DNA from: Eutreptiella sp. 'Long Island Sound 2002'
Taxonomy: Eukaryota > Euglenozoa > Euglenophyceae > Eutreptiales > Eutreptiaceae
Reading direction: 5' to 3'
NCBI GenBank assembly: GCA_964036045.1
Contig: OZ038384.1
Coordinates: 60,981,355-61,045,354 of the forward strand
DNA: 64,000 nucleotides
This document shows, in pieces, positions 22,101-35,500 of the stretch (its first letter is position 1; the number at the start of each line of letters is the position of its first letter). A program made the translations under genes and the position numbers. The notes under the pieces were generated by a model, which saw nothing but the letters and a program-made list of their open reading frames with translations, was not told the origin of the DNA and ran no database searches.

Positions 22101-25100
22101 GAAACCGGCACCATGTCACCGTTGGTTAGACCATTGTAGATAAATGGTCCCTTGATTGGAAAATGCTTGCCCTAGTGAGTTACGCCTAGCGTATGTAGTG
22201 ATGATTTTCAGACAAAAGATGGTGTTATCATGTTCCATTCACGTCCAACAGTGTAAAGAGGTTGCACTGATGAGTTCCAAGCAAGAGATGTTGAGGAAGT
22301 AGAAAGAGCTATCATGATTTATTGGGGGCTGTGAGACCGTGTCAAAGCATCCACCCACTCTGAAAGTCGTACATGACCTTTCATTGGTTGGAAGCAATGA
22401 AAGGTGCATTTCATGTGCCCTATTTGGATCTTAAAGCCATCTTTCAGGATTCACGGCATGCTTTAACAAGTTGACAGAGGGTGTAGCTTCGCCAAGTCGG
22501 CCAAGCAACCGAATTCATAGTGAATTACATAATGAAACCATATGAAGGAATATAATTTTCGAGTAACTAGGTTTTGGTGTGGCAGACAACTACGCTGAAC
22601 CTATTTCGCTAGGTGTCTCGTTAATGCTGTTACCTTCACTAACTCGATTGGTAGGAGTTAAGTTCCTGTTCGGTTTTTGGAAGGTTGAATGATCACCGTC
22701 ACATAGGGTTTAGAAAACTGTAAGTTTTTTTATTGAAATGTGCTACAAGATTAGAAACTTACACAATAAAGCTGTAATTATGAAACCATGCGCTTCGTCT
22801 TTGCAACATTGTAAAGCAGAGTACCAGTGTAAACTCTGAAAAATAGCCAATTCGAAATAACCCATTTTGTAGTATATCATGGTGACTGCCATGTACTTTT
22901 AGGTTTGGGTGGCGTTTGTATTTCATAGCAGCCCCATGGGCCATCTGGTGTCATGGTCGTTATTGTAGATTTTTTGTTACGCTTTCAATATACTTATTCA
23001 GTGCTTGGTGGTAACTTTGCATTCAAGGATGCTAAGCTTCCCTTGGCGCAACGATTACCCGGAATGTGAGATAACAACCCGCCTCTGCTTGGGAGGCAAC
23101 GAAGGTGCAGCGCACAGTGCTTGAAAAACCGTTGTAGAGGCCCCTAATCTGGTACAGCTGCTGCCACGAGACACCTCAATGTCATTGGCAATGCCCACAA
23201 AAAATGGCTCAAGTGAGTTGATTTGCAAAGCCGTTAGGCAGTTACTGTGTAGCCCAATACATCCTACTCAGCCTTGCGCCGACGGGTGCTTGCCTCGTCG
23301 ACTCCGCGTTGCTAAAACGTGACGAAGCATGAAAGGGCTTAGAATTACATTATTAGAATAAGTCGAATAATAAATCATGCAATCACGATCAGTGAAATGA
23401 GAGAAACAATAATTAGAGATGGATGCACATGCACTGGTTTTCTTATCACACTGAAACAAAGGGTGGGGGTGTGGGCACGGGAACACACAACAGAAAAATC
23501 TACAAGAGAAAGGCACAAATAGATAGGTTGCCAGCATGAACCAGGAATGCAAAACCAAAGGTAGCGACTGAGAATGACCCCTAGTCTACTTAATGGCGGC
23601 ATCGTTAGCCCGAATTGGACAAAGTTTGAAGAGGTAGGGGGCTCTCCCCCTCCCGCATGTGCAGCTAGCCAAAGCGACGCCAAAGAAATACTAACATACA
23701 CTCTGCTGGTGCATAGTATTCATGTGCAGAGGGCACAACACAGGTGGATTCGCACAATTGGTCCACTGAATGCAATACGGCACAGTTGCCTTGGCCGATC
23801 TCGGCCCGCAAGCCCGTGCCGAAACAAACAACCATAGTAAGGAACCCACAAAGAACCTACAAGCGTGCACGGCGTAGGGACAAGCAACACAAGTTAAAGC
23901 CTACTAAAGAAAATGCACATGGTTGCACACACACTACACCACCAATGACCTCATTACTAGCACAAATCTGAAAATGGCAAATATACTTGAGTTGACCCAA
24001 ATGATCAGGATGACGGCAAACAGAAGTAAGATTCGGAATCGGTTTTACCAATTAATCGGATAATGGGATGAATTGGTTTAATTGGGTCTAATGTGACAAA
24101 TAATCGGTAAACCCGATTATTTTTAAGACTGGTATAAACCAATTAATTGGACAAGTTATGTATGAAAAAGAAATATTTTGTTGATACACCACGAAATGTT
24201 TCTTATCAAAAACCAGAGGATTTTGCAAAATCACACGCACTTTGGGATAAAAGTCAAAGGTTTAGCATGTCCTTCACCTCTATTTTCCTGTTTACTATCC
24301 CTTAGGTAAAAGTTCACGGCTTTTCGGCAACAATTGCACTTTGTAGAGACAACAATCGAAAATAACGATTATTTTTATGTCATATAATGGGAATAATTGG
24401 TTATTTTTATAGAGATAATTGAAAACAATTGGTTATTTTTGCATGAAAACAATTTCGAACCTTAAACAAAAGGTCTACAAAGGTTGCAAGACTCCTTCCG
24501 TACGCACAGTCAAGGCACTGGGCATGACTCTACTCATCCACAAAGCCGCCGAAATTAGATACGGTGGTATTGCTGAAAAATGGTCAAAAAGTCACCTTCT
24601 AAACAAAATAAGCTCCAAAGAGTATAATGAGGTAAGTTGAGGTTGGAATGTTGACAACCGGAAAGGAAGGACACTATCATCGACACCAGCACACACCTTC
24701 GCCTATGTCGAACGCGTCCACCGTGTCCGCACTCCTAGATGATGTCGGACTAGCCCGAAATCGCCAAAAGTAGTCCAAAAGTACACAAGCAAAAAACAAA
24801 GGCCCTATGAGCAATGATGTACCCAAGGAAACGCCGTAGCAACACCGCCGACACATTGGACACTGGCACAGGCCTCGTTGCGCTGGTGCCTTGCCGTCGC
24901 TCTTTTGTTTGAGTGCAGTCTCGGCTCCTCCGCGACCTCTATCTTTGTGTATAGAACTACTCTTCCTGGGTCTTGGATTTGAGTTTTTTTGTGGCTTCTG
25001 ACTTCTTGAGCATAAGCTATAGTTTCGAAACAAATCGCAGTTCCGATTTCGCCCTCAAGATTTTCCAAGTTGCTTGTACACCAAACGAAATCAATCGGTT

Positions 25101-26670
25101 TCACTGTCAACTCTAGACCCCCCCCCCACTGCAGTTCTCGGCAACCATGACCTTTTCCATTTTGTATTTTTTTTCTCTGCACTTTACTCAGGTCCTCCAC
25201 CCAGCGTGGTGTTCAGGTAACCATTTGGCCTCTAGTGCCAAGCTAGGCAGTGCACTGCACCCAGATGTTCCCTGGTCAGTGCCCAGGTTGAATCAAGAAC
25301 GGGTTCATATACTGTTTGTTGTGTATACTTTTTCTTGCTTTGGACTTCGGCTCGCCATGAACGCTCTTGCCCGTGGTTAGGCCGCTTTGAGTAATGCTCG
25401 CCGGCGGGCAACCCCCATGCATCAAAAAACGAAATCAATTGGAGACCCTTGAACCCAGCAGGCAGGTGAAATCCACGTAGCGTCTTCTTGATCACCTCAG
25501 TTTTCGTACATGTTCCAGCCAATCAGGCCCTCAGCAGCGGAGGCTATAAACATAAAAACGGAAGAAACCTGTATTCTTTTCACATCAGGAAACAACGAAA
25601 TGCGGCATAAAATTCACTGTACTAAAATAACCATTTTGTCACTGTGACTCTGCGATGTGCGCGCGCCCGGCCGCGGCCTTGCGTTTCTGTGTGCCGAAAT
25701 ATTTTCCCAGATTTGGAGAAGGAGTCAAAATAGCAAACAATTTGGTGTTGTTTACAAAATGTAATTTGTTCTGTAACTGACGGACCACTTTACCCCAATC
25801 CAAGTTGACCGAAGAGTGAAATGGTACCCTCAGAATCTGCCCTTTTTTTGGACCCAACCCTCCTGACTGGTCATCCCATTTGTGTTTCTGTGATCTCATT
25901 TGTCCAAATCTTGGTTTTCATTCCCAAGGAAGTGGAAACTCAGATACCACCGGCTATGGGTAACCCAATCTCCTGATGGCCCCTTGTAATCTCTGAATGC
26001 ACATACTGTAAAACACTTGGTGGCTGCAGAGGCTGATGTACTTGATTCTTTATCCCGCTGGCCAGGTTGTCCTGACATACCTGGGGGTGTTACTCCCCCA
26101 GGGTATGTAGTTGCATGAGTGTGTCCTTTTCCAGTAGATAGATGTCCGCATGGGAGCCAAACGGATGATCAAAAGGTCCATAAAAGGAATATATCTCTGT
26201 TGGCTGACCACTTCAAAAGTGAATTTCAAACCTTGGAGATAGATAGCAGGCAAACGAAATTTCAATGCACCAAACTATCACTCCTACGAAGGATAATGCT
26301 ATCATCAAGGAATCTGCTCAGAAGTATGTTTTTGTCCAATTGTGCACTGTGTTCACACATTCTCAAGAGGAGTGTTGCCCAGATTGGTGCCATATTTGTA
26401 CTCCGAGGTGTCTACTTTGGGTATTTAGACTTGTTTGGGTGTGCTTCATAACATACTTAAGTCATTTCAAACCATTTTACCAAGTCTATGGCATAGTGGT
26501 TTTGCATGGCTCCAGTCGGGTCTATAGAGAGCCTTGAAAACCACCCTGTCATGTGGTCACTTTGTAGGCTAACAGTGGAACAGGAGTTAGACCGTGGGGT
26601 CTTCTCCTATGCTTCAACGGTGCTCTCTACTCTACATTCAGCTTTTACTTGAAGCTTACTGGTACATAGG
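19145..26670. other. AT-rich intergenic region without recognised genes
   Basis: No frame longer than about 130 codons and no known domain was found. A small palindrome (CGCTTTTTAAAGCG) lies just after the SDHB-like stop codon. 24020-24450 contains several AATTGGTT/AACCAATT motifs in both orientations and may be a decayed small inverted-repeat element. Frames at 19584-19973 and 21649-21996 are open but unconvincing. Single-exon genes are unlikely here; short spliced exons cannot be excluded. Confidence 0.45.
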
Positions 26671-26889
26671 TGCAGGAAGGCACAGGCACAGGTAGGCCTA
26701 GATAGTCGCAGATGCATTGCGCTTGTAGGATTTGCGATTATTTGTAAATTCAAGATACATTCATCGCCAGATTCATATTGCTTTTGAGTATGCGATGTTT
26801 TCCTAGTATTGTGTTCTGTACTCACAAGGTTTTGTCAAATGTGACTATGATTTGGTGTATTCCTGTTCGTGATCATCATAGTGCACCAT
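26671..26889. repeat. Dispersed repeat of about 218 bp, copy 1
   Basis: It matches 52002-52218 with about 85 percent identity in the same orientation, including the shared stretches CAGATGCATTGCGCTTGTA and ATTCCTGTTCGTGATCATCA. No coding potential or terminal repeats were seen. Confidence 0.7.
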
Positions 26890-27001
26890 GTCAGCATCAT
26901 CACGCTGAGATTCTGCCATCTATGGTTTTCGGAGTACCATAAGAGAGTGTTTCGCAACATTTTGCGACCTGCAGCTGCTGTGGTCTTGTTGCTTCTCGTG
27001 C

Positions 27002-27613
27002 ATGCAGCCAGTACGCTGTGCTATTCTACTGGATGAGTCGGTCCGTAGCTCACGAGTGTGGTGTGGGAGCATTGGAGACCGAGTCAGCTTTCAAGCAGAT
27101 CAGTCTAACACTGCAAGAGCCCGACGGGAGCACATAGAAGAGAAGTTTGCGCAACGAGAGCGGCGATTTGGGCCCTTGCAAGAGTACCACCTGCCAGGCA
27201 TTGCTTCTCTGCTCGTGTTTCACACTGCTGTAGGGATCAAATCAATCAAGGAGACTGCTGGCGACTTTCAGCGTCGTGATCCTGTGCTCGACGAGCCGCC
27301 TGCTCAAAGACTTCGGCGAGCAGTGCAAGTGGTTGAGGCTGGGTATTGTAACACATCGACGCCATGTAGCGCCGAGGTGGACAGTGCAATTGTGCGGGCT
27401 GTCAGAGGTTTGTACTTTGGTGCAGATGTCGTAACGGACGTCTTTGGTCTACAACTTGCAGCTGCTGCAGTGGCGGTGGCTTCTCTGTTGACCGCGGTTA
27501 TGGTGTGCCAGAGGCTCGACAGTCATGCTTCTCAACGATCAATGCAGCGCCCTTTTGGAGCTCAACGCAAGGCGCGGCAGCGTGCGCGTGCAAAACACGA
27601 GTTCGCGACTTGA
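27002..27613 (+). CDS. Hypothetical protein, 203 codons
   Basis: The frame is open from ATG, with balanced composition unlike its AT-rich surroundings. Residues around 40-65 are charged and helical (ARARREHIEEKFAQRERRFG), a hydrophobic segment near residue 150-170 (LQLAAAAVAVASLLTAVMV) could cross a membrane, and the C-terminus is basic. No family is recognised. It could be one exon of a larger gene or a transposon relic. It lies 0.5 kb from the left LTR of the giant chromovirus. Confidence 0.3.
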   Translation: MQPVRCAILLDESVRSSRVWCGSIGDRVSFQADQSNTARARREHIEEKFAQRERRFGPLQEYHLPGIASLLVFHTAVGIKSIKETAGDFQRRDPVLDEPPAQRLRRAVQVVEAGYCNTSTPCSAEVDSAIVRAVRGLYFGADVVTDVFGLQLAAAAVAVASLLTAVMVCQRLDSHASQRSMQRPFGAQRKARQRARAKHEFAT

Positions 27614-28100
27614 TGGGTCCATTGCCAGTGAGCAGCACGTGAGCGCCTTTCGCTGGAAGATCCGCGTCGCCTGGAGTCCACTCAAACTGCGCAACTGGAG
27701 CTTGAAGTGCCGCCAGATCAAAGTCGTCGTGGAGGGGTGCAGTTCAAGCACCGTGGAGCACCTTGTTGCCGCTTCTTAGTCGCAATGCTCGCGCAGGGCG
27801 GAGGGGAAAACTACCCGGGCTTTGCCGTGAGGCAAGCCCACTAAGATTTGCTTAGGCACTGCTTGAATCTGCCTCAAATGAGGTGAATGCAAAAATTGAC
27901 TTAGTTACTAGGGCGCCAGTGGGCTCAGTTGAGTGTTTCTTTGCTTTATATGCGGTGCCAGCATGCGCACCTTTGCTTTTGTTTTGTCTTTTTCCCGATT
28001 TGTTGCTGTCGCCCATACTGGACTCTTTCCATGGCCTTAGTTCTGTAAGGCCTTGTCAGAGTTCCTGTTTTTGTTTTGTTTGACGATGACCTCGACGCTG
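27614..28100. other. Spacer before the giant chromovirus
   Basis: Nothing recognised. It includes the pre-insertion flank. Confidence 0.4.
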
Positions 28101-28104
28101 CTAG
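28101..28104. repeat. Target-site duplication of the giant chromovirus, left copy
   Basis: CTAG directly precedes the LTR. CTAG follows the other LTR at 51340-51343, and the next base (T) also agrees, giving a 4- or 5-bp duplication as Ty3 integrases make. Confidence 0.7.
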
Positions 28105-31077
28105 TGACGCGTTCCCGTGGGGGGCCTGGCCACGGGACGCTGCGGTGGACACGCACAAGTGAGCAGGCAGGCAAAGCACTACGCTCACAGGGGCATCATT
28201 GCGCTTGTGTCATGTGACAAAGCGTTTCAGGATCCTTGCCACTCTGAAACAAGGGAACAAAAGTATGTACAGCAACACATCAGGATATGTGCACATGGGG
28301 TTAAGACTGGACTGGGGTAAGGGCATCACAGGACAATAGACACTCAGTCCCAACACATATCCCAATCCCAGGTCCGACCCTCTCAGTGGCTGGTCGGGGC
28401 GGGGGCTCAAACACATCCCATGCCCTGCTCAGTCCGGACCCTGAAACCCTGCCAATAGGGGGGGTGTCCCGCCCAGCCACAGGCGAGTTCCTGGTAACTA
28501 AGGGGCTCCAAAGCCAACTGACGTTGGCTCCCCATGCTCCCTTAATGGCAGGTTCCAACTCCTCTCTGAGCCAGAGATATGGCTCCGCCATTATCCCCTA
28601 GGAGTTGGTGGCTGAAAATTGCCTGTTTCAGCCCAAACTGATATTAGCTCAAAAATCTCCAAAAATGACCCCTCGTTTGGACCCACCAGAGGTAGGGACG
28701 AGACAACTGACCCTATGCCCTTCGAGTATGAACTTCCTGGAGCCCTCACCCAACCTGGTTCCCTCTGAGGTCCCGGCATCAGGGCACCACGGGTTCGTCA
28801 AGTGGGGTCATGATGCCAAAATCACCACAATTGGCATCATTCTCACGCGTGGCTCGCCCGGCCAGGGCAAGGCCAATGGCTCACAGGAGAGGAGGCAGGA
28901 CCTAAGACTCATATCTGAGTGTACAACTTAGAATTAGGTCCGGGCTCCCCGTGGGCATAGAGATATGGGGCCGCCATTTGACCACACGGGGGGGGTGAAA
29001 TTGGGGTCCCAAAAGGGGGTCATTTTGGCTGCTCGAAATGAGCCAAAATTGGGGGGTGCTCCCAATAGTATATCTCCACGCCGGCTTGGAGATCGGATCC
29101 GCCATTCCATACGCAATCCACCGGGAGTCCAACAGAGACTCCCATGCATTTGGTCCTCAAAGATCTCCATGCCACTCGGCGTGGTGACAATCCCAATTGG
29201 GTCCACAAATGCCAAAATGGCAAAATTGCCCACACTCACTTTGGGCTAGCACCCTAACGAAGGTTGCTCCGCTTCGCCCACGTGGTGTGTGAACCATGGG
29301 GACCAATGTCCGTAACACCCATGTCATATATGGTCCATTGGTCCATGAGTCCGGCGTGCACAAGGGTGCTGAACATGGTGCACGGCGGGCAGAAAATGTG
29401 GAAAATTGCCCAAAATGGCCGAAAGTGCGCACACTCATGGTTGGGGCAAATGAGGCACATGCCCGACTTGGACCGGAGTGTGCCACAGGAATGGTATCAA
29501 GTCATATGTGTCCAACATATCTTTTGGGCGTCGCCCAACTCCTCCGGTTTTGGGAATGGGAGGGTCGCCAAGTGAGCCCATGATTTGGGATGGTCCCAAA
29601 TCGCCAACATGGCGGCCACGGTACGCCAAGCCCAAGAGGAGTTATTCGCCGGGTCCAAGATATGTTGGGCACCGAAGTATGTACCCTCATTACATACTTG
29701 GGTCATGATGTCAATTGGGCGCAACGTTGAGATACACGGTCGCCACTTGACATCATGACGAGCCAAAAACAGCAATATTGGCGAAAAAACACCCAAAAGT
29801 GCCTTGAAAGGCGCACAAATATATTATAATATCCTCGGCTTGGATTGCTTAGTCGACCAATCCTTCTACACACAATGACTTGACACCAATGACTTTCAAT
29901 TCCACCTATGTGCTCCACTTGGGGCGCTTTGGAAGGTCGCGCGCGCTGGCTCCCAAGTGGGCACATGCAAAAATGGAAGATTGCAAAAAACACACCTTGC
30001 TCGCAACGCATCGCTTCGGGAGCGCTCCACAAGCGTCCCTTCACGAAGGTTAGGCTTGCGAGTGTTGGTTGGGAGTACAATGAAGGGCCTTGTGCGATAT
30101 GGGGTCCATTGGCGGGTTTGTCTCGGAATGGTGCACCCGCCAAATGGGCACGCGATATGATAACCAAAAATGGCATACAACCCTACCCACGCCTTCTACA
30201 CCCAACCTAGTGGCCTAGAATCAAAGTATGCCTATATTCTAATGTAACTTTGGTCCCTTAACACGCATGCAAGTGCTTTGGTCGAAAATCGACCTCCTTT
30301 CGGAAACCCGAATTTTAGCATGCACGCAAAATATATTGCCAATATGTATATGGAGATCATATATGCAGTATCCGGGGAAGACAAGTGATATGCCCCGGAT
30401 GTAGAGGCAAGCAAGGGTGGGACAAACGCCAACTCAACATACTTCTACACGTACTTGGACGCCAAGTACTTGAAAAAGCGCACTTCTTGGAGAACACTCA
30501 AAATGAATAACCCTTTGGGCCTATTGAGTTGGGATCCTTTGGCCTCATCCTATGACTATGGGGGGCAAAACCTGATACACAGTGCCTATGAGGCACGTTA
30601 GTTCGCTCTTGGGCGCTTGAACGCTCGTAGCCCTTGTTATTCCACTTCGGGGTTCAAAGCGCCTTCGGCTGCCCAGATTTCATGGGAAAAATCTGGGACG
30701 CGATCCGTTATATCAAGGAAAAAATTGCGGATCACTCGAAGACTGTTTCAGTCTTAACTTCAAGAAGAATCGCTTTACAGAATTATCTAATGCAGTCCAC
30801 GGAACAGGCGACGACAGGCGGCGCGACTGCGGCGATTTCACGACAATTAGAAACCGCGGTAGAAATCGGGTATTTCACCGATTTCCAACCGCAAATCGAC
30901 CAAGACAATAAAGTTATGGTAAATCTACATTGATTCAATGGTTAAGGATCGGATTCCAGATCCCGCGGATTAGAGAACAGGGATATCCCGCTGACAGCCG
31001 GTGTCAACGGCTTCCGCACGGGTGTGACGGCTCACAGGCCTCCGGGCCATGGGCCATAGGTTCTGGGTACCGCTTCA
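28105..31077 (-). repeat. 3' LTR of the giant chromovirus (2973 bp)
   Basis: It is nearly identical to 42224-44983 joined to 51130-51339 (2970 bp). It begins TGAAGCGGTACCC and ends ACGCGTCA on the minus strand. Short frames inside are not convincing genes. An AT-rich TATAATATAT near 29820 could serve as a promoter on the minus strand, but this is unproven. Confidence 0.85.
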
Positions 31078-31088
31078 CCCCCCTCCTT
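31078..31088 (-). other. Polypurine tract of the giant chromovirus
   Basis: The minus strand reads AAGGAGGGGGG immediately before the TGAAGCGG start of the 3' LTR, the expected place for second-strand priming. Confidence 0.75.
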
Positions 31089-32536
31089 AGAGCAAACCCT
31101 GGGGGGGGGGGTCGATAATACCCAAGCCCGGCAGCGGGTACCCAGGACCATCCCCTGAAGGGGGGGGATGTCACATCCTCACTTCAGGCTGATTCGCAGG
31201 TTATGCTGCCCAAATCCCACAGTAAGACAGGTATGGTGCTGTAGCTGTTAGTAACTACAAGTATAGTATCAAGTATCAAGTCCCGGGTCCTGGCGGCGAT
31301 TGTTCGGCATCCAAAGGACCCGTTAACCCATACCAGGCGCACCGGGTGCCGGCTGCTACGGTCACTACCACAGTGGCAGTGGCGTACACGGCCAACATAG
31401 GCGTCACGCGACGACCGAGGTGGTCCCACAGGTCGAAAGCGACCACGAAGATCCATCAGGCTACCCCAAGCTTCCGAAGGCCCGCCGGCTGGGGGAGAGT
31501 CCCCACGGGTCCTTCCTCGGGCGCACCATGTCCATATCCACGACGCGAGTCCAGAGTGGTACAGCCGAACGAGCTCCTCCTTAAGGGATCGGGCATCAAG
31601 GCCGTCTTTTCCCTCGCCCTATTACCACGAAGGCCATACATGAGGGAGTCCTCATGCAGTGTGGGCGGAGGCGTCGACTCCTCGAACCACCAGTTTCCCA
31701 GGCAGACTGACCGAGGTCAGGAGCACCGGAGGCCGCCACCCGACTGCAAGTGCGTCTGCGAGTCGGTAGGCTCACACCGGGACTGACAGTGGCGGACCGC
31801 TGGGAGTGCATTCAGGCAACTGGGCTTCCCGCCTGGCGCCATCAAGATCTCAGCACATCACAGTATCACGGGCACACAAACAGAAGAATCTGTACTTAGG
31901 TACTGGTCCAGGCTGGACGTTACGTAAGAGCATGTACATGGCGACTCAGGGCGCCCTTGTAGTCGATTCGCATCCCTCGGGGGGAAAAACAGTCCACATC
32001 TCAGTGATCGGCTGATAACTACAGATGCACATATCCTGGGGAGCAGAGAAACAAGCAACAAGCGGGGTAACAGGCGTGTAAACACACTCTGGATAGAGCG
32101 CAAAACCACGGCCCGGTTAGGATAAGGCATATGCAGGAGGGTGGGCAGGAAAACGCCTGAGTTCAGGTCATATATAGTCTGCAGACACACGTCGACTGGT
32201 CTGGATTCCGCAAGTGCCATGGAACCAGACCACACACCAAAAATCGCAATGCCGATGACAGCGGCATCCGTTGCGCAACGTCGTATGGGCTTCAAGGCCC
32301 TAAGAGCTCAGAAAATGTGAAGGTCAGTCGCCCTGCCTGGTTTCCCAAGGATTCAGCAGGCGGGGAGTGACGAATAGAAGAAGAGAGGAGCCATCCTCCT
32401 CTGGATTCAGCAGGGGGGGGTATATGGCCACTCTGATGGCAGGTCACCGGAAGATGGAAGAGAACAAGCAAGTGAGGGACGATCCGTCCACCACACAAGC
32501 GCTCGAACCCCATCAGGGGAGAGCTCAGTGCGCTGA
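31089..32536 (-). other. Region between pol and the 3' LTR, with a possible env-position ORF
   Basis: This is mostly non-coding. One minus-strand frame (32295 down to 31858, 145 codons) has two hydrophobic stretches, AAVIGIAIFGVWSGSMALA near the start and a Leu/Val-rich segment in the middle, in the position where envelope-like genes occur in some Ty3 elements. No envelope motif is recognised. Confidence 0.4.
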
Positions 32537-35500
32537 TCAGGCACCCCTGGCTGCGATCGCCCGGGTGAGTGCTGCCAAGTCCGAGACATGGATCTTCATC
32601 TTGTGCTTGCGGATGTACTCCATGAATGGAGTATTGACCCGCGGCACGAACGAGGAGACGGGTTCCCAGGTGTCGTGGGACGGCCCATAGCCTCGCCAAC
32701 GAACCTTGAACTCCAGGCCTCCGGGTGCCGAGGCGTTCGGACGCTGAGCCAGGATCTTCTCGACTGTATAGTCGTCCTGCTCAGCATAATCGTCGTCCGA
32801 ATCAGCCTCATGTGCGGCGTAGCTCAGGGACACATGTTGGCCACGGAGGTCGGGTTCCCGCACACGGAGTTGACTCTCGTGGCGCTCCCGGAACTGTCCG
32901 TGACCCACCTTGATGCGGTAGGTGTCCTCACCAATCCTGCGGACCACCTCTCCGGGTGTGAACCAGGTTTTGGTGCGGTGGGTGCCCATGGGGCGGGGTC
33001 TGATCACCCACACCGGGTCTCCCACCCTGAACTTTTGTGCTGTTGAGCTCGGGGCGGACTTCTGACGCTCAACATGCTCCTTCTCGAGCTGCTGGTGGAT
33101 GTCCCGCGCCGTTGCCTCTTGCCGCGCAAAGAATTCCTTGGCATCCATTGCCATACCATCACCAGACAAGGGAAGTCCCCGACCCAGGGGGTCCCTGCCG
33201 AACAGAATCTGGTGAGGGGACAAACCACCCGGAGTGGGGGTGTCATGTTGGGCCTTCAGAGCAGGCCACATCTCCTCAAACCAGTTCCGACGTGGATTGG
33301 TGATGTGAATCTTGCGCAGCTTCTCGAACAGCTGCCGTCCAGCCACTTCAGCCCGGCCGTTAGACCGGCTGAGATAGGCGACGCTCTTGGCATGACGTAT
33401 TCCCATGAGGGAACACATGGCCTTGAACCAGCCACCAGTAAACTGGGGCCCTCGGTCACTGCAAATGGTGCGGGGGATGTCAAAGACGGTCAGCCAATGA
33501 CGAATCATCATGAATGCCACTTCCTTGGCAAGCAACCCCTTTTTGCGTGCCGGAACGGCTACTACGTAGCCACTGTGGCGATCCACACAAAGGACCACAC
33601 AGTCAAAGATCTCCTTGCCAATGTGCACTTCGGGCATGGAGAAGACGTCCATGGCCACGCTCTCCATGGGCTGGTCAGGAACCGGGGTCCATTGGACTTC
33701 CCCCTTGACGTTCCGGTTATCGGGATTGCAGGCCTGACAGACCGAGCAACCCTTCCTGACCTTCTTGATGGCGGTGTAGAGACCCATCTGGTCGATCTCG
33801 AACCGGCGCTGCATGTCAAGGGCTTGCTTCTTGACCCCTGGGTGCAGCATGTGGTGGTGCCAAGCTTCACATAGCTCGAGCACTCGGGACTCTGGTACTA
33901 GCAGCTTACCATTCCGGTAGAGCTTGCCATGTTCCTCAGTGAGCCCCTTTGGCCACTTCTGCCCGTCATCAGGGTCGGCCACAGCCCTATACTCGGCCGC
34001 AAAGGCCTCAGACTTGGCGTAGTAGTCAGTCCAGTCGTCCTGGAGGCAAGACTCAGGAAAGAGGTGCTTGTCGGACTCAGCTCCATCAGGGGCGAGTACT
34101 CTGACCGCTCTGCCCATCCTCGTTCCGAGGGGGGCATCCGCAGCCATAACGACGAAGCATTTGACACCCTCCTCCTCCATCAGGCGCTCCATTTCAATGA
34201 TCTTCTTGGCTTCAGCGGTCTCAGCCTCATCGGCATGGGCAGAGATATCCGTCATGCCCTTGCTGGCGGGATAGGCCCACCTGCTGAGACAGTCCGCCAC
34301 GGTGTTGTCCTTTCCAGGAATATAAACAACCGTAAGGTCGAACTTGGCCAAGGTCTCATGCCATCTTGCCTGTCGGGAGGCGGGACCAGAGGGTGTGTCC
34401 ACGTGCTCCTTGTGCCACGACTGCAGACTCTGATGGTCGGTGCAGACGGTGACGGGATGGAGTGCTATGTACCCAGCCCATTTCCTGAGAGCCATGACGA
34501 TGGCATAAGCCTCCTTTTCGCGGGGCGTCCACGTCCGTCTCTGGCCTTCCGCCAGGACTCGGCTCCAGAAGGCCACGGGCACGTGCCTCCAATCGTCAAG
34601 CACTTGTTCCAACACAGCGCCAACGGCGTAGTCGGAAGCGTCGGTGCGCAGGACGAACCCTCGGTCTGGATCCACGAGGTGCAGACCCACTGCGGATAGC
34701 AGCGCCTGCTTCATCCCCTCAAAGGCACGGTCGGACTCAGCTGTCCAGACCAGAGCCTTCTTGGACCCCTTTTTGGTCTCCTCTCGGTTGCCCTTGAGCA
34801 TGGTCGTCATGGGGGCTGCATACTCGGCATACATCTTGATATACCCCGAGTAGTAGTTGCAGAACCCCAGATACGCCCGTAGCTCAGAGACCGTTTTGGG
34901 CTTTTCCCAGTGCTCGATCGCAGCCACCTTGCCAGGTATGGGCTTTCGCTGCCCCTGCCCAACTACGTGGCCAGCGAAGACCACCTCGCTTACCGCAATG
35001 GTGGCCTTGTCACTGCTGCCCGTGAGTTTGTGCCGAACCAGAAGGTCCAGCACTCGAGTGACGTCCCTCTCATGTGCCTCCAGGAGCTCCTCGTAGCTCA
35101 TACTGAGGTCCCCGGACGCGATGATCACGTCGTCCACGAAGGGGTCCGCACAGTCACGCACCGGCTCAAGCAGGCTCTCCAGCATCCGCTGAAAAGCCGC
35201 ATTGCCGTTGGTAACGCCCATGGGCATCACCTTCCACTGGAGATGTCCAAGTGGGGCGCTCATGGCTGTGCAGGCACGGGACTCCTCGGCGAGAGGCATC
35301 TGATGATAACCATGTTTCAGGTCAATCACCGTGAAGATCCTCCGCCGGTGTTGTTTTTGCAGCATGTCCTCAATGAGGGGCAGCGTATAGCTGTCGTGCT
35401 GCGTTTGGGCGTTTAGGCCGCGGTAGTCGACCACGAGCCGCCACTCAGCGGCCACCTTCTTGGGGACGACGAAGCACGGAGAGGCCCATTCGGAATGGCA

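Noticed and set aside
22380-22500. Reverse transcriptase fragment (YLDLKAIFQD-like)
   Set aside because: One short motif without neighbouring conserved blocks; likely chance.
24020-24450. Small inverted-repeat element built of AATTGGTT motifs
   Set aside because: Motifs occur in both orientations, but no definable ends or target duplication could be found.
28605-29583. Frames of about 95-110 codons inside the LTRs, conserved at 42723-43701
   Set aside because: Conservation follows from LTR identity after one insertion; the differences do not favour synonymous sites and no motif is present.
32588-33874. Plus-strand genes opposite pol
   Set aside because: They are antisense shadows of the integrase and reverse transcriptase coding frame.
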